Assembly: GCA_010365215.1 (NCBI GenBank)
Contig: JAAFGT010000009.1
Coordinates: 92,449-136,963, forward strand
Origin: Acidipila sp.
Lineage (GTDB): Bacteria; Acidobacteriota; Terriglobia; Acidiferrales; UBA7541
DNA length: 44,515 nucleotides
Direction of reading: 5' to 3'
The notes beneath the pieces are model-generated. The model saw only the letters and a program-made list of their open reading frames with translations. It was not told where the DNA came from and made no database searches. The position numbers and the translations under genes are program-made. The first letter of the stretch is position 1. Each line of letters begins with the position of its first letter. Below, piece by piece: positions 8,453-15,707 of the stretch.

Positions 8453-8790
8453 CCGCAATGGATTGTCAGGGGCTACGGACCGGACTTTACGGGCACAGTG
8501 ATGAACTGGTGGGCGTTCGGCAACGCAGTGCGGCAGTAAATCATCACGCGGGCAGACCGGGGGGAGAACGCATTCTGGGAATGCTTCGCCGGGAAGATGC
8601 GGGAGGTGTCCTTGAATGAAATCTGGTTCGTGAGCCTGGTGGACGTGCTGGAGAAGATCGAAGCTGACGGAGGGACTACAATCAAGTGCAGCCGCGCAAC
8701 GCGCTGGGCTATCTAACGCTGGCGGTGTTCGCAGCCCGAGGAGTCGAGTTCAGCGGTGTGTTCATCACCGCCAGCAGAGATGAACACAAA
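8453..8790 (+). pseudogene. Decayed C-terminal fragment of an IS3-type transposase (rve integrase core)
   Basis: Translation from 8453 gives PQWIVRGYGPDFTG, then, after an in-frame TAA, ENAFWECFAGKMREVSLNEIWF and, after a one-base deletion near 8670, RDYNQVQPRNALGYLTLAVF. These align in order with the end of IS3-family transposases: the DNGPEFTS strand, the ENAFIESFNGKLRDECLNE helix, and the WRxDYNxxRPHSSLGYLTPAxF tail. The DDE glutamate is replaced (E-S to E-C context kept, neighbours changed), and the premature stop and frameshift make it non-functional. Only about 110 codons remain; the N-terminal part, the helper frame and clear terminal inverted repeats are missing. It is old mobile DNA between the DUF885 and Calx-beta genes. 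Confidence 0.75.
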
Positions 8791-8846
8791 ACCCAGAAAG
8801 CTACATGATGAATGGACGTTTGTTGGGGAGCAGGTCACTGTGAGTA

Positions 8847-10640
8847 TCAAGGTTGCCCCCCGGCAAGCTGAGCCAAGTCATCCTCGAGTCCCAGGTATTC
8901 CCAGCGCTGCAGAGCGATAGGCACATTGCCATTCTTCCACAAGGAATCGTGGAACGCGCGCAGGCTGAACTTATCGCCTTGGGCGATGCGCGCATCCGAG
9001 AGAAAACGCAAAATCTGAATCTTGCCGATCTGATAGGAGATGGCCTGGCCCGGGGCGGTGGCGAAAGAAGCCGCCTCTTGCCCGGCCGTGTGCACGTCCA
9101 TGGGAACCGTGCTGGCGAGATAGGTGGCCGCCTGCTCCAGCGTAAACAGCCCTAGCGCCAGCTTGACGTCCACTTCCACGCGCAGCGCCCGCAGCCGCAT
9201 GAAGTTGTAAATGATTTCGCGCGTTCTAGGGCTGTCGTCAAACAGGCCAGCCTGCAGAAGCATTTCCTCGGCATAAAAACCGATGCCCTCATTGGCTCCC
9301 GAATCGTAGTAGTGACGCCGGATAGGATCTTCGTGGCTCCACGACAGGGCCATTTGGAAGTAGTGTCCCGGCACTCCCTCGTGGACGATGATGGGGCGCG
9401 GATCCTTTGCCGTGGCCATCCAGAAATAGCCAAGTTTCTTCGAAGGAGGATCGATCCAGCGGATGCCGTTCTCCTGCAGGCGCGTTGGCGAAGTAAAATC
9501 GTCCAGTTCGCCAAAATCGGACAGAGCTTGGAGGTAGCCTGGCAAGGCGCGCACGGTGTAGTGCGGCATGGCTGCCGGGACGGTGAGAATTCCTTGGGCC
9601 TCGAGGAACCGCCGGATGGCCGCCTCGGCGCGCTCGGTTCTGTGTATCTGATCTTCGGCGCTGGCCGCCAGCGGAAGTTCCGGCAGCCCCTGATTGCGCT
9701 GCTTCTCAAATTGCTCGAAGGCCACGGCTCGTTCCCATTCCTGCCGGCTCAGTGCCAACAGCTGTTCGGGTGTATAGGGAAGCAGCGCAACCTCGCGCAG
9801 AAAGAACTCATACTGCTTGCGGCCGACCGCGGTTTCGTTGGGCATGGACGGCTCGGTTTGCACGAGCCATGCGCGATAGGACTCCAGAGCCGTGGCGGCG
9901 CGTCCGACGGCTGGTGCGAGTTTTTTTGCAAGCTCGTCTGACGGTTCCGCGGCGCCGCCCGCCAGCAAAGAGCTCAGTTCCCTTTCCACTATCTGCATCT
10001 GCGCGCGAATGTTTGTGAGCGAGTCGATCGCCAACCTGGCGAACGGCCTGGCGGCATGTAGATTGGTTTTTGCGTTCCCCAGAATCGCCGGAATGTTTTC
10101 AATTCGTTCGACGATTGCACGGCTGCGCGCGGCGCCGAATGGCGGAGGCGCCAGTAGAGAATCGTTGAGCGCGCCCAAAGTCTGCTCCACATAGAAGGTT
10201 GGGTCCCGCTCCCAGCGGCGATTGACATCAAGCTCCCAGCGCACGCGCGCCAGCGCCGATCCCATCAAGCGGTAATCCACTTGCCAGGAAGCCAATTCCC
10301 GGGAACTGGCCGATGCAGGAGAGTCGAGGCGTTTCCAGCGACTTTCGAACTGGCTGAGAGCTTCTCTCTGCTTGGCGATAGCGGCTGCGGACCAATCGCG
10401 CAACCCTGCGGGATGGTCGATGCGGGGAATGTCGTCAGAGGTGAACGGCTGATAGCGCGCGCGCCAAGTCCAGAACTCCTCGGCGAATTTCTCGAGGGTA
10501 TTGAATGCGGAAACGCCGGTTGTCGATGCAGCGGGGAGCGCCTGCGTCTCCGGGACCACCGCAACGCAAACCGGCGCCAGCGTCGCGGACAGCGTCAGGA
10601 TAACAACACAAAAAATTCCGAGTATTCCAGTTTTTGGCAT
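8847..10640 (-). CDS. Secreted DUF885 family protein, putative metallohydrolase
   Basis: A 597-residue protein with a signal peptide (about 1-27) followed by a mostly helical DUF885 domain. The family signature is present: HEGVPGH at 420-426 with His420, Glu421 and His426, and Glu451 in ANEGIGFYAEEM, an arrangement that resembles a gluzincin-type metallopeptidase site. Members are therefore often called putative carboxypeptidases, but activity is mostly unproven. The ATG at 10640 opens directly on the signal peptide; the ribosome-binding site is weak. It begins 70 nt after the fabG stop with a 12-bp tandem repeat between them. No terminator is visible, so read-through from the fab operon is possible. 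Its presence between fabG and acpP is unusual. Confidence 0.85.
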   Translation of the reverse strand: MPKTGILGIFCVVILTLSATLAPVCVAVVPETQALPAASTTGVSAFNTLEKFAEEFWTWRARYQPFTSDDIPRIDHPAGLRDWSAAAIAKQREALSQFESRWKRLDSPASASSRELASWQVDYRLMGSALARVRWELDVNRRWERDPTFYVEQTLGALNDSLLAPPPFGAARSRAIVERIENIPAILGNAKTNLHAARPFARLAIDSLTNIRAQMQIVERELSSLLAGGAAEPSDELAKKLAPAVGRAATALESYRAWLVQTEPSMPNETAVGRKQYEFFLREVALLPYTPEQLLALSRQEWERAVAFEQFEKQRNQGLPELPLAASAEDQIHRTERAEAAIRRFLEAQGILTVPAAMPHYTVRALPGYLQALSDFGELDDFTSPTRLQENGIRWIDPPSKKLGYFWMATAKDPRPIIVHEGVPGHYFQMALSWSHEDPIRRHYYDSGANEGIGFYAEEMLLQAGLFDDSPRTREIIYNFMRLRALRVEVDVKLALGLFTLEQAATYLASTVPMDVHTAGQEAASFATAPGQAISYQIGKIQILRFLSDARIAQGDKFSLRAFHDSLWKNGNVPIALQRWEYLGLEDDLAQLAGGQP

Positions 10641-10650
10641 CGCAATATTT

Positions 10651-10722
10651 CCACGCCACGGTCCACGCCACAGTCCACGCCATGTTCTACGCTACGCGCT
10701 GCGCCATGTATTACGCCATGTA
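10651..10722. repeat. 12-bp tandem repeat (six units) at the 3' end of fabG
   Basis: Six 12-bp units run from 10651 to 10722, for example CCACGCCACGGT, CCACGCCACAGT, CCACGCCATGTT and TTACGCCATGTA. The last unit contains the final codons and stop of fabG (Tyr-Met-Ala-stop), so the array seems to have grown from the gene end. Divergence increases away from no single side, and units 4 and 5 are the most changed. Confidence 0.7.
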
Positions 10723-11457
10723 GAGCCCGCCGTTTACATCCAGGACGTGCCCGGTTATGTATCCGGCTTCATCGCTGGCCAGGAACACGATCGCCGCGGC
10801 GATCTCCAGGTCGCTGCCCAGACGTCCCAGCGGCACTCGCGCCAGCAGTTCGTCCTTTACCTTTTGCGGCAGTGGATCCGTCATCGGCGAAACCACGAAA
10901 CCCGGCGCCACTGCATTCACGGTGATATTTCGTGAAGCCACTTCTATGGCGATGGCTTTGGTCAGCCCGATGAGACCCGCCTTGGCAGCCACGTAATTCG
11001 CCTGCCCGGCATTGCCCATCTGCGCGACCACCGACGACACGTTGATAATGCGGCCGGAGCGCTGGCGCAACATCAGCCCAAGCGCCTGCTGAATGGTGAG
11101 GTGCGCGCCGGTGAGATTGGTGCGCAGGACGGCTTCCCAGTCGTCCGGCTTCATGCGCAAGGCCAGGCCATCGCGGGTAATGGCGGCATTATTGACGAGA
11201 ATATCCAGGCGGCCGAATTTTGCCCGCGTGGCTTCGAAGCCCGCCTTGATTTCCTCGGCGCTGGAAACGTCCATGCGCACGGCGAGTGCTTCGCCGCCGG
11301 CCGCCGCAATTTCCGCAACGACTTCTCCAAGTTTCTGTTCGTTTCGCGCGGCAACCACCACGCGCGCGCCTGCCCCCGCCAGGGCCACCGAGATCGCTCG
11401 GCCAATGCCTTGCGAAGCTCCGGTAACGAGCGCGATTTTATCTTTCAGACTGAACAT
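10711..11457 (-). CDS. fabG: 3-oxoacyl-ACP reductase
   Basis: A 248-residue short-chain dehydrogenase that reduces 3-oxoacyl-ACP with NADPH in fatty-acid elongation. The nucleotide motif TGASQGIGRA is at 12-21, NNAA at 89-92, and the catalytic set Ser142, Tyr155 and Lys159 lies in INVSSVVAQMGNAGQANYVAAK. The C-terminus DVNGGLYMA is typical. The ATG at 11457 is preceded by a (CTGAAGA)-rich tract that supplies purines in place of a standard Shine-Dalgarno. It is the last gene of the DUF177-rpmF-plsX-fabD-fabG run, 94 nt after fabD. acpP, its usual next neighbour, lies more than 4 kb further on. Confidence 0.95.
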   Translation of the reverse strand: MFSLKDKIALVTGASQGIGRAISVALAGAGARVVVAARNEQKLGEVVAEIAAAGGEALAVRMDVSSAEEIKAGFEATRAKFGRLDILVNNAAITRDGLALRMKPDDWEAVLRTNLTGAHLTIQQALGLMLRQRSGRIINVSSVVAQMGNAGQANYVAAKAGLIGLTKAIAIEVASRNITVNAVAPGFVVSPMTDPLPQKVKDELLARVPLGRLGSDLEIAAAIVFLASDEAGYITGHVLDVNGGLYMA

Positions 11458-11500
11458 GTTCTTCAGGGCTCTTCAGGCTCTTCTTCAGGCTTTTCAGACA
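11458..11500. repeat. Short imperfect repeats in the fabD-fabG spacer
   Basis: CTTCAGG recurs at 11461-11467, 11471-11477 and 11483-11489, with a fourth partial copy. On the coding strand these read as CCTGAAG units directly before the fabG start. The tract may act as a purine-rich translation enhancer. Confidence 0.5.
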
Positions 11501-11551
11501 AAGACGCAGCGTCAAATCGAAATATTCTTAGGGGCGAACCACTACCCCGTT

Positions 11552-12508
11552 CTATTCGCCCTCGGTGACTCGCGAGTTTCCCAGTTTGTCGAGCGCAGGC
11601 CCCAGACTCGTTTCGTCTTCGACATTCACGCAGAGCACGGAGCGGTCAATTTGACGGAGCAGGCCGCTCAGCACGCGTCCCGGACCGACTTCAGCAAACG
11701 TATCCACGCCCAACTCAACAAGCGTGCGAATGGAATCTTCCCACCGCACCGGCAGAGATACCTGGCGGATCAGCGCCTCGCGGGCATCGTCACCCTTTTC
11801 GATGGCTTCCGCGCCGACATTCGTGACCAGGGGCATGCGCAATTCGGAGAATTTGGTTTTGCGTAAATCTTCGGCCAGCCGTTGCTGTGCCGGAAGCATC
11901 AATTCGCAATGGAACGGGGCGGAAACCTGCAGGATCACGGCGCGCTTTGCGCCAGCCTGGTTGGCCAGCTCCACCGCGCGCTTGACGGCTGCGGCATGAC
12001 CGGAAATAACCGTCTGCTCCGGAGAATTCAGATTGGCCGGGGAAACCACTTCCCCGTCGGCAGCCTTCTCGCAAATCTCTCCGACTTGAGCCGGGGAAAG
12101 TCCGAGAATCGCGGCCATGGCACCCACGCCGGCGGGAACCGCTTCCTGCATATAGCGGCCGCGCTTGCGAACTATGCGCAAGGCATCAGCAAAAGCCAAG
12201 CCACCAGCCGCCACCAGCGCGGAATATTCGCCGAGACTATGACCGGCCACAAAATCCGGTACCACACCACGAGATTCGAGAGTGCGCCAGGCGGCCACCG
12301 AGACGGTCAGAATGGCCGGCTGCGTATTTTCCGTCAGCCGAAGCTCCTCGTCAGTGCCTTCAAAACAGATCCGGGAGAGGGGCAGGCCCAGGACTTTGTC
12401 CGCTTCATCGAATACGGCGCGCGCCGCCGGAATTTTATCCCAAAGATCCCGGCCCATCCCCGGGTACTGGGACGATTGACCAGGAAACAGAAATGCAATT
12501 TTGCCCAT
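11552..12508 (-). CDS. fabD: Malonyl-CoA:ACP transacylase
   Basis: A 318-residue FabD that moves malonyl from CoA to ACP. FPGQSSQYPGMG at 8-19 forms the oxyanion loop, the nucleophile is Ser91 in AGHSLGEYSAL (88-98), and the catalytic His lies in SAPFHCELM near residue 203. The start ATG at 12508 gives the standard MGKIAFLFPGQ; GGAGAA lies about 15 nt upstream. It begins 21 nt after plsX ends, so co-transcription is almost certain. fabH, frequently placed between plsX and fabD, is absent. Length and motifs are normal. Confidence 0.97.
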   Translation of the reverse strand: MGKIAFLFPGQSSQYPGMGRDLWDKIPAARAVFDEADKVLGLPLSRICFEGTDEELRLTENTQPAILTVSVAAWRTLESRGVVPDFVAGHSLGEYSALVAAGGLAFADALRIVRKRGRYMQEAVPAGVGAMAAILGLSPAQVGEICEKAADGEVVSPANLNSPEQTVISGHAAAVKRAVELANQAGAKRAVILQVSAPFHCELMLPAQQRLAEDLRKTKFSELRMPLVTNVGAEAIEKGDDAREALIRQVSLPVRWEDSIRTLVELGVDTFAEVGPGRVLSGLLRQIDRSVLCVNVEDETSLGPALDKLGNSRVTEGE

Positions 12509-12529
12509 GGAATGGCTCGATTCTCCGGG

Positions 12530-13555
12530 TTAGCGGCTGGCCGCGATTCGACGTTCGACGCCGGCGGGGGAAAGCTCGGCTTCAATTTTTTCGTTAAGCC
12601 TGGCTTGAGCCAGCTCCGAGGCCACGCGGATGGCGTTCTTAATGGCGTTCACGTTGGAACGGCCGTGGCCGATGACGGTGATGCCGCGCACGCCCAGCAG
12701 CGGCGCGCCACCATACTCGGAATAATCGAGATTCTTTTTAAACCCCTGGTAAGCGCTGCGGGAAAGTATCGACCCAATCTGCGCGCTGAGAGTGCTGTTC
12801 AAGGCCGTCTTCAGCGTGCGCACCAGATGCTCCACAAGCCCTTCGCTGATCTTCAACGCCACGTTGCCGATGAAGCCGTCGCAAACGATGACGTCGACAA
12901 CGCCGGCAAAGACGTCGCGTCCCTCCACGTTGCCAACGAAATTCAGCGGTTTCTTCTTCAAGCGGTTAAAGACCTCGCGGGTCAGATCGTTGCCTTTGCT
13001 TTCCTCTTCCCCGATGGAAAGCAAAGCTACTTTGGGGCGCCGCGTACCGAACAGCAGGCGGTAATAGATTTCTCCCATCACCGCGAACTGCTCGAGGTGG
13101 AGGGGTTTGGAGTCCACGTTGGCGCCCACGTCGAGCATCACCGAGACCGTGCCTTTCGAGTTAGGAAAGGGAGCGGCCAAAGCCGGCCGGTCGACCGAGG
13201 GCAGCGTGCCAAGAATGAAATGCGCCACGGCCATGATCGCCCCGGTGTTGCCGGCGCTCACGAAGCCGTCGGCAGCGCCGTCGCGCACCAGCTTGGCGGC
13301 CACGTGCGCCGAACTGTTCCGCTTTTTGCGGAAAGCCTGCATGGGGGAATCCTTCATGGTGATGACATCGGCGGCATGCACAATCTCTATCGGCAGATCG
13401 CCATGCGCGTGGCGCGCGAGCTCCTCGCGCAGCACATCCTGCTTGCCCACCAGGATGACGCGCACGCCAAATTCCCGGGCCGCGAGGATGGACCCTTCCA
13501 CCTCGGCTCGCGGGGCGTTGTCTCCTCCCATGGCGTCGAGCGCTATTGTGGTCAT
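12530..13555 (-). CDS. plsX: Phosphate acyltransferase PlsX
   Basis: A 341-residue PlsX, which converts acyl-ACP to acyl-phosphate for phospholipid synthesis. The N-terminus [13 protein letters not shown] is diagnostic, as are SAGNTGA near residue 100, [11 protein letters not shown] and the C-terminal [19 protein letters not shown] region. The start ATG at 13555 precedes that motif directly. It follows rpmF by 44 nt and precedes fabD by 21 nt. rpmF-plsX linkage is conserved across many bacteria and couples ribosome and membrane synthesis genes. Confidence 0.97.
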   Translation of the reverse strand: MTTIALDAMGGDNAPRAEVEGSILAAREFGVRVILVGKQDVLREELARHAHGDLPIEIVHAADVITMKDSPMQAFRKKRNSSAHVAAKLVRDGAADGFVSAGNTGAIMAVAHFILGTLPSVDRPALAAPFPNSKGTVSVMLDVGANVDSKPLHLEQFAVMGEIYYRLLFGTRRPKVALLSIGEEESKGNDLTREVFNRLKKKPLNFVGNVEGRDVFAGVVDVIVCDGFIGNVALKISEGLVEHLVRTLKTALNSTLSAQIGSILSRSAYQGFKKNLDYSEYGGAPLLGVRGITVIGHGRSNVNAIKNAIRVASELAQARLNEKIEAELSPAGVERRIAASR

Positions 13556-13599
13556 TTAGTTTCTCGGGGGAAATTAAAATCCGGTGCAGTTACGGTGAT

Positions 13600-13779
13600 T
13601 TAAGCCTTTGTGTCGATTACTTCCCGGCCTTTATAGTACCCACATTCCTGACAGACATTATGCGGTAGTTTCTTGTGATGGCATTGCGGACACGTGCCGA
13701 GCGTGGGCGCGGTGAGAAAATGATGGGCGCGGCGGGAATTCTTGCGCATTTTGGAGTGCCGGCGCTTTGGATTTGGCAT
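13600..13779 (-). CDS. rpmF: Ribosomal protein bL32
   Basis: A 59-residue protein starting MPNPKRRHSKMRKNSRRAHH, the canonical basic N-terminus of L32. A zinc-ribbon Cys set follows: Cys30 and Cys33 in CPQC, and Cys43 and Cys46 in CQEC. The tail GYYKGREVIDTKA is also typical. The ATG at 13779 has GAGGAG a few nucleotides upstream. It lies between the DUF177 gene (61 nt) and plsX (44 nt), the order seen in many genomes. It is short enough to be missed by length cut-offs. The four-Cys zinc form suggests that a zinc-free paralogue could exist elsewhere. Confidence 0.97.
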   Translation of the reverse strand: MPNPKRRHSKMRKNSRRAHHFLTAPTLGTCPQCHHKKLPHNVCQECGYYKGREVIDTKA

Positions 13780-13840
13780 ACAAACTCCTCTGGCGTTCTA
13801 GTATGAAACTGAAGATTTTACTTGTTTTACGCTGGAAAGG

Positions 13841-14371
13841 CTATTGCTTCTTGAACCATATCTGCTTGACCCGCGCCAGGGGCGCGAGGCGCGGGTCGGC
13901 GGAGTGGGTCTGACAGTGGCACTCCTCGTGGTTCATGTTGACGCCACAATGAGGGCACAGGCCCCGGCAATCGCTGCGGCAGATGGCCTTCATGGGAATC
14001 GCCAGATTCACCTGCTCGGCGATGATGTCGGCCAGGAAAATGCCGTCGCCATCATAGAAGCCGACCTCGGCCTCCTCGTCGTCCAGCCGGACTATTTCCT
14101 TGCCAACGGTCTTTAGGGGCCGATAGAGCAGATCGAATTCGCGATGAATCTCTTCGGTCACCGGCTCCAGGCAGCGGGCGCAATTCATTTCCAGGCGCGT
14201 GTGGATCTCGCCGTAGATGCGGATCTGCTCCTCGAGCAACTCCGCGGTGGCGCGCAGCTCCAGCGACTCAATCTGCCGGAAATCTTCGGTATGGAAGTCG
14301 ATGGTGCCAGGCGGGTAGTGCTTGTGAATCCGCGCCTTGCGCACCGCCAGCTCTCTAATGTCGAGGAACAT
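13841..14371 (-). CDS. DUF177 / YceD family protein
   Basis: A 176-residue member of the YceD family, whose genes sit next to rpmF in most bacteria and which is linked to ribosomal RNA or large-subunit biogenesis; the precise role is unsettled. Seen here: a CARCLEP motif at about 63-69 and a Cys-rich C-terminal part, with CRSDCRGLCPHCG at about 133-145 and CHC at about 153-155, which could bind a metal. It is the first gene after a consensus promoter, and GAGGG lies about 15 nt before the ATG at 14371. It is co-directional with rpmF, 61 nt away. Confidence 0.9.
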   Translation of the reverse strand: MFLDIRELAVRKARIHKHYPPGTIDFHTEDFRQIESLELRATAELLEEQIRIYGEIHTRLEMNCARCLEPVTEEIHREFDLLYRPLKTVGKEIVRLDDEEAEVGFYDGDGIFLADIIAEQVNLAIPMKAICRSDCRGLCPHCGVNMNHEECHCQTHSADPRLAPLARVKQIWFKKQ

Positions 14372-14414
14372 GTGGGCCAGGCCCTCATTGCTGCGTCAGT
14401 CTTAACGACAATCG

Positions 14415-14442
14415 ATTATACGGCGCTGGTTAAGCCTGTCAA
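14415..14442 (-). promoter_or_regulatory. Full-consensus sigma-70 promoter for the DUF177-rpmF-plsX-fabD-fabG operon
   Basis: On the minus strand TTGACA (14437-14442) and TATAAT (14415-14420) are both perfect and are spaced by 16 nt. The predicted start is near 14408, giving a leader of about 37 nt before the DUF177 ATG. This is the strongest promoter seen in the window and suits ribosomal-protein and lipid-synthesis genes. Confidence 0.85.
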
Positions 14443-14524
14443 GAAACCGGCGATGGCGAGTCACGAATGCGCCACCTTGGGTGCCCGGAAAGACGGTCCG
14501 GCGAAATCGCCATGCTCTGTTACC

Positions 14525-14549
14525 ATTCCCAACGTATTGCGTTGGGAAT
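14525..14549 (+). promoter_or_regulatory. Perfect 10-bp inverted repeat upstream of the PLP enzyme gene
   Basis: ATTCCCAACG (14525-14534) and CGTTGGGAAT (14540-14549) flank the 5-nt loop TATTG. It ends 25 nt before the ATG at 14575. It could be a dimeric operator or a leader hairpin; no T-run follows, so a terminator is unlikely. No known regulator motif is recognised. Confidence 0.5.
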
Positions 14550-14574
14550 TCAACGACGCCGAGGAGCTGCTCCC

Positions 14575-15690
14575 ATGAGACTGGAAACCATTGCGGTTCG
14601 CGCCTGCGCGGAAGTAGATCCAACCACAGGTGCCGTGGCGCCGCCTCTCTATCTTTCCACCACCTTTGAACACGGGCCGGCCAGCCAGGCGATCCACGGG
14701 TTCATGTACATCCGGGAGAAGAATCCCACGCAGTTGCGGCTCGAAGGAGCACTGGCTCAGCTGGAGGGCGGCTTGGGTGCTTTGGTATATTCCTCGGGGA
14801 TGGCCGCCGGGGCGGCCGTATTGCAAACCCTCGAACCCGGCTCGCACGTCATCTTTTCCGATGACCTGTATATCGACTTCCGCAATCTGATCCGGGACTT
14901 CCTGCCCGCCTGGCGAATCGAATCCAGCGTGGTAAATATGCAAGACATTCAGGAACTGAAGGGCGCCATGCGGGCCAATACCAAGGTGGTCTGGGGTGAG
15001 ACGCCCTCGAATCCGTTGATGAAAGTCCTGGACATTGCAGCGATTGCTACGGCCACGCATGACGCGGGCGCGCATCTGGTAATCGACAGCACGTTTGCCA
15101 CGCCGGTGCTGCAACGACCGCTCAGCCTGGGAGCGGACATCGTGTTGCATTCCACGACGAAATATTGCGGCGGGCATAGCGATGTTCAGGGCGGCTGCCT
15201 GGTGGTGAAAAAACGCGAAATCCTCGATAAGCTTTTTCACGTGCGCGAACTTTTGGGGGCCGTGGCGTCACCCTTCAATTCCTGGATGATCCTGCGGGGC
15301 CTGCGCTCGCTGCCGTGCCGCATGGAGCGGCATTCGGCGAATGCTGCAGCAGTTGCCGCGGCGCTCGCGGCGTCGCCGCTGGTGGAGGCGGTCTACTACC
15401 CGGGTTTGGCGTCGCATCCCGGGCACGACATCGCGCGGCGGCAGATGAAGGGCTACGGTGGAATGCTCTCCTTTCTGGTGCGCGGCGGGCGCGAAGAAAC
15501 ACTCCGGGTGGCTTCGCGGGTGAAGATATTTCTAAACGCCACGAGCCTGGGCGGGGTGGAAAGCCTGATGGAGCATCGCGCATCGAGCGAGGGGAAAATG
15601 TCCAAAGCTCCCCAGAATCTGCTGCGCCTGTCGATTGGCCTGGAACATCCGGACGACCTGATTGAAGACCTGATGCAAGCATTGGCTTAA
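14575..15690 (+). CDS. PLP-dependent trans-sulfuration enzyme (cystathionine gamma-synthase/lyase family)
   Basis: A 371-residue fold-type I PLP enzyme of Cys/Met metabolism. The PLP lysine is Lys196 in STTKYCGGHSDVQGG, Asp171 in VIDSTFATP pairs with the pyridine nitrogen, and YSSGMAAGA (72-80) forms the phosphate-binding turn. Motifs cannot tell cystathionine gamma-synthase, gamma- or beta-lyase and methionine gamma-lyase apart. The frame is open 36 codons further upstream, but the ATG at 14575 is chosen: GAGGAG lies 9 nt before it and MRLETIAVRA is the family N-terminus. The gene is divergent from the rpmF operon and ends only 17 nt from the convergent dGTPase gene. It stands alone, with no other sulfur gene nearby. 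Confidence 0.88.
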   Translation: MRLETIAVRACAEVDPTTGAVAPPLYLSTTFEHGPASQAIHGFMYIREKNPTQLRLEGALAQLEGGLGALVYSSGMAAGAAVLQTLEPGSHVIFSDDLYIDFRNLIRDFLPAWRIESSVVNMQDIQELKGAMRANTKVVWGETPSNPLMKVLDIAAIATATHDAGAHLVIDSTFATPVLQRPLSLGADIVLHSTTKYCGGHSDVQGGCLVVKKREILDKLFHVRELLGAVASPFNSWMILRGLRSLPCRMERHSANAAAVAAALAASPLVEAVYYPGLASHPGHDIARRQMKGYGGMLSFLVRGGREETLRVASRVKIFLNATSLGGVESLMEHRASSEGKMSKAPQNLLRLSIGLEHPDDLIEDLMQALA

Positions 15691-15707
15691 TACGTCTTTA
15701 GATTCTT

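Noticed and set aside
10651-10722. A CRISPR array
   Set aside because: Units are 12 bp and contiguous with no spacers, and no cas gene is present.
11882-13603. A 573-codon open frame on the plus strand opposite fabD and plsX
   Set aside because: It spans two certain genes on the other strand and its product has no recognisable motif.
14372-14574. A SAM or other riboswitch ahead of the Cys/Met enzyme
   Set aside because: Only one simple 10-bp hairpin is present; the multi-helix conserved cores of SAM riboswitches are not visible in the available space.
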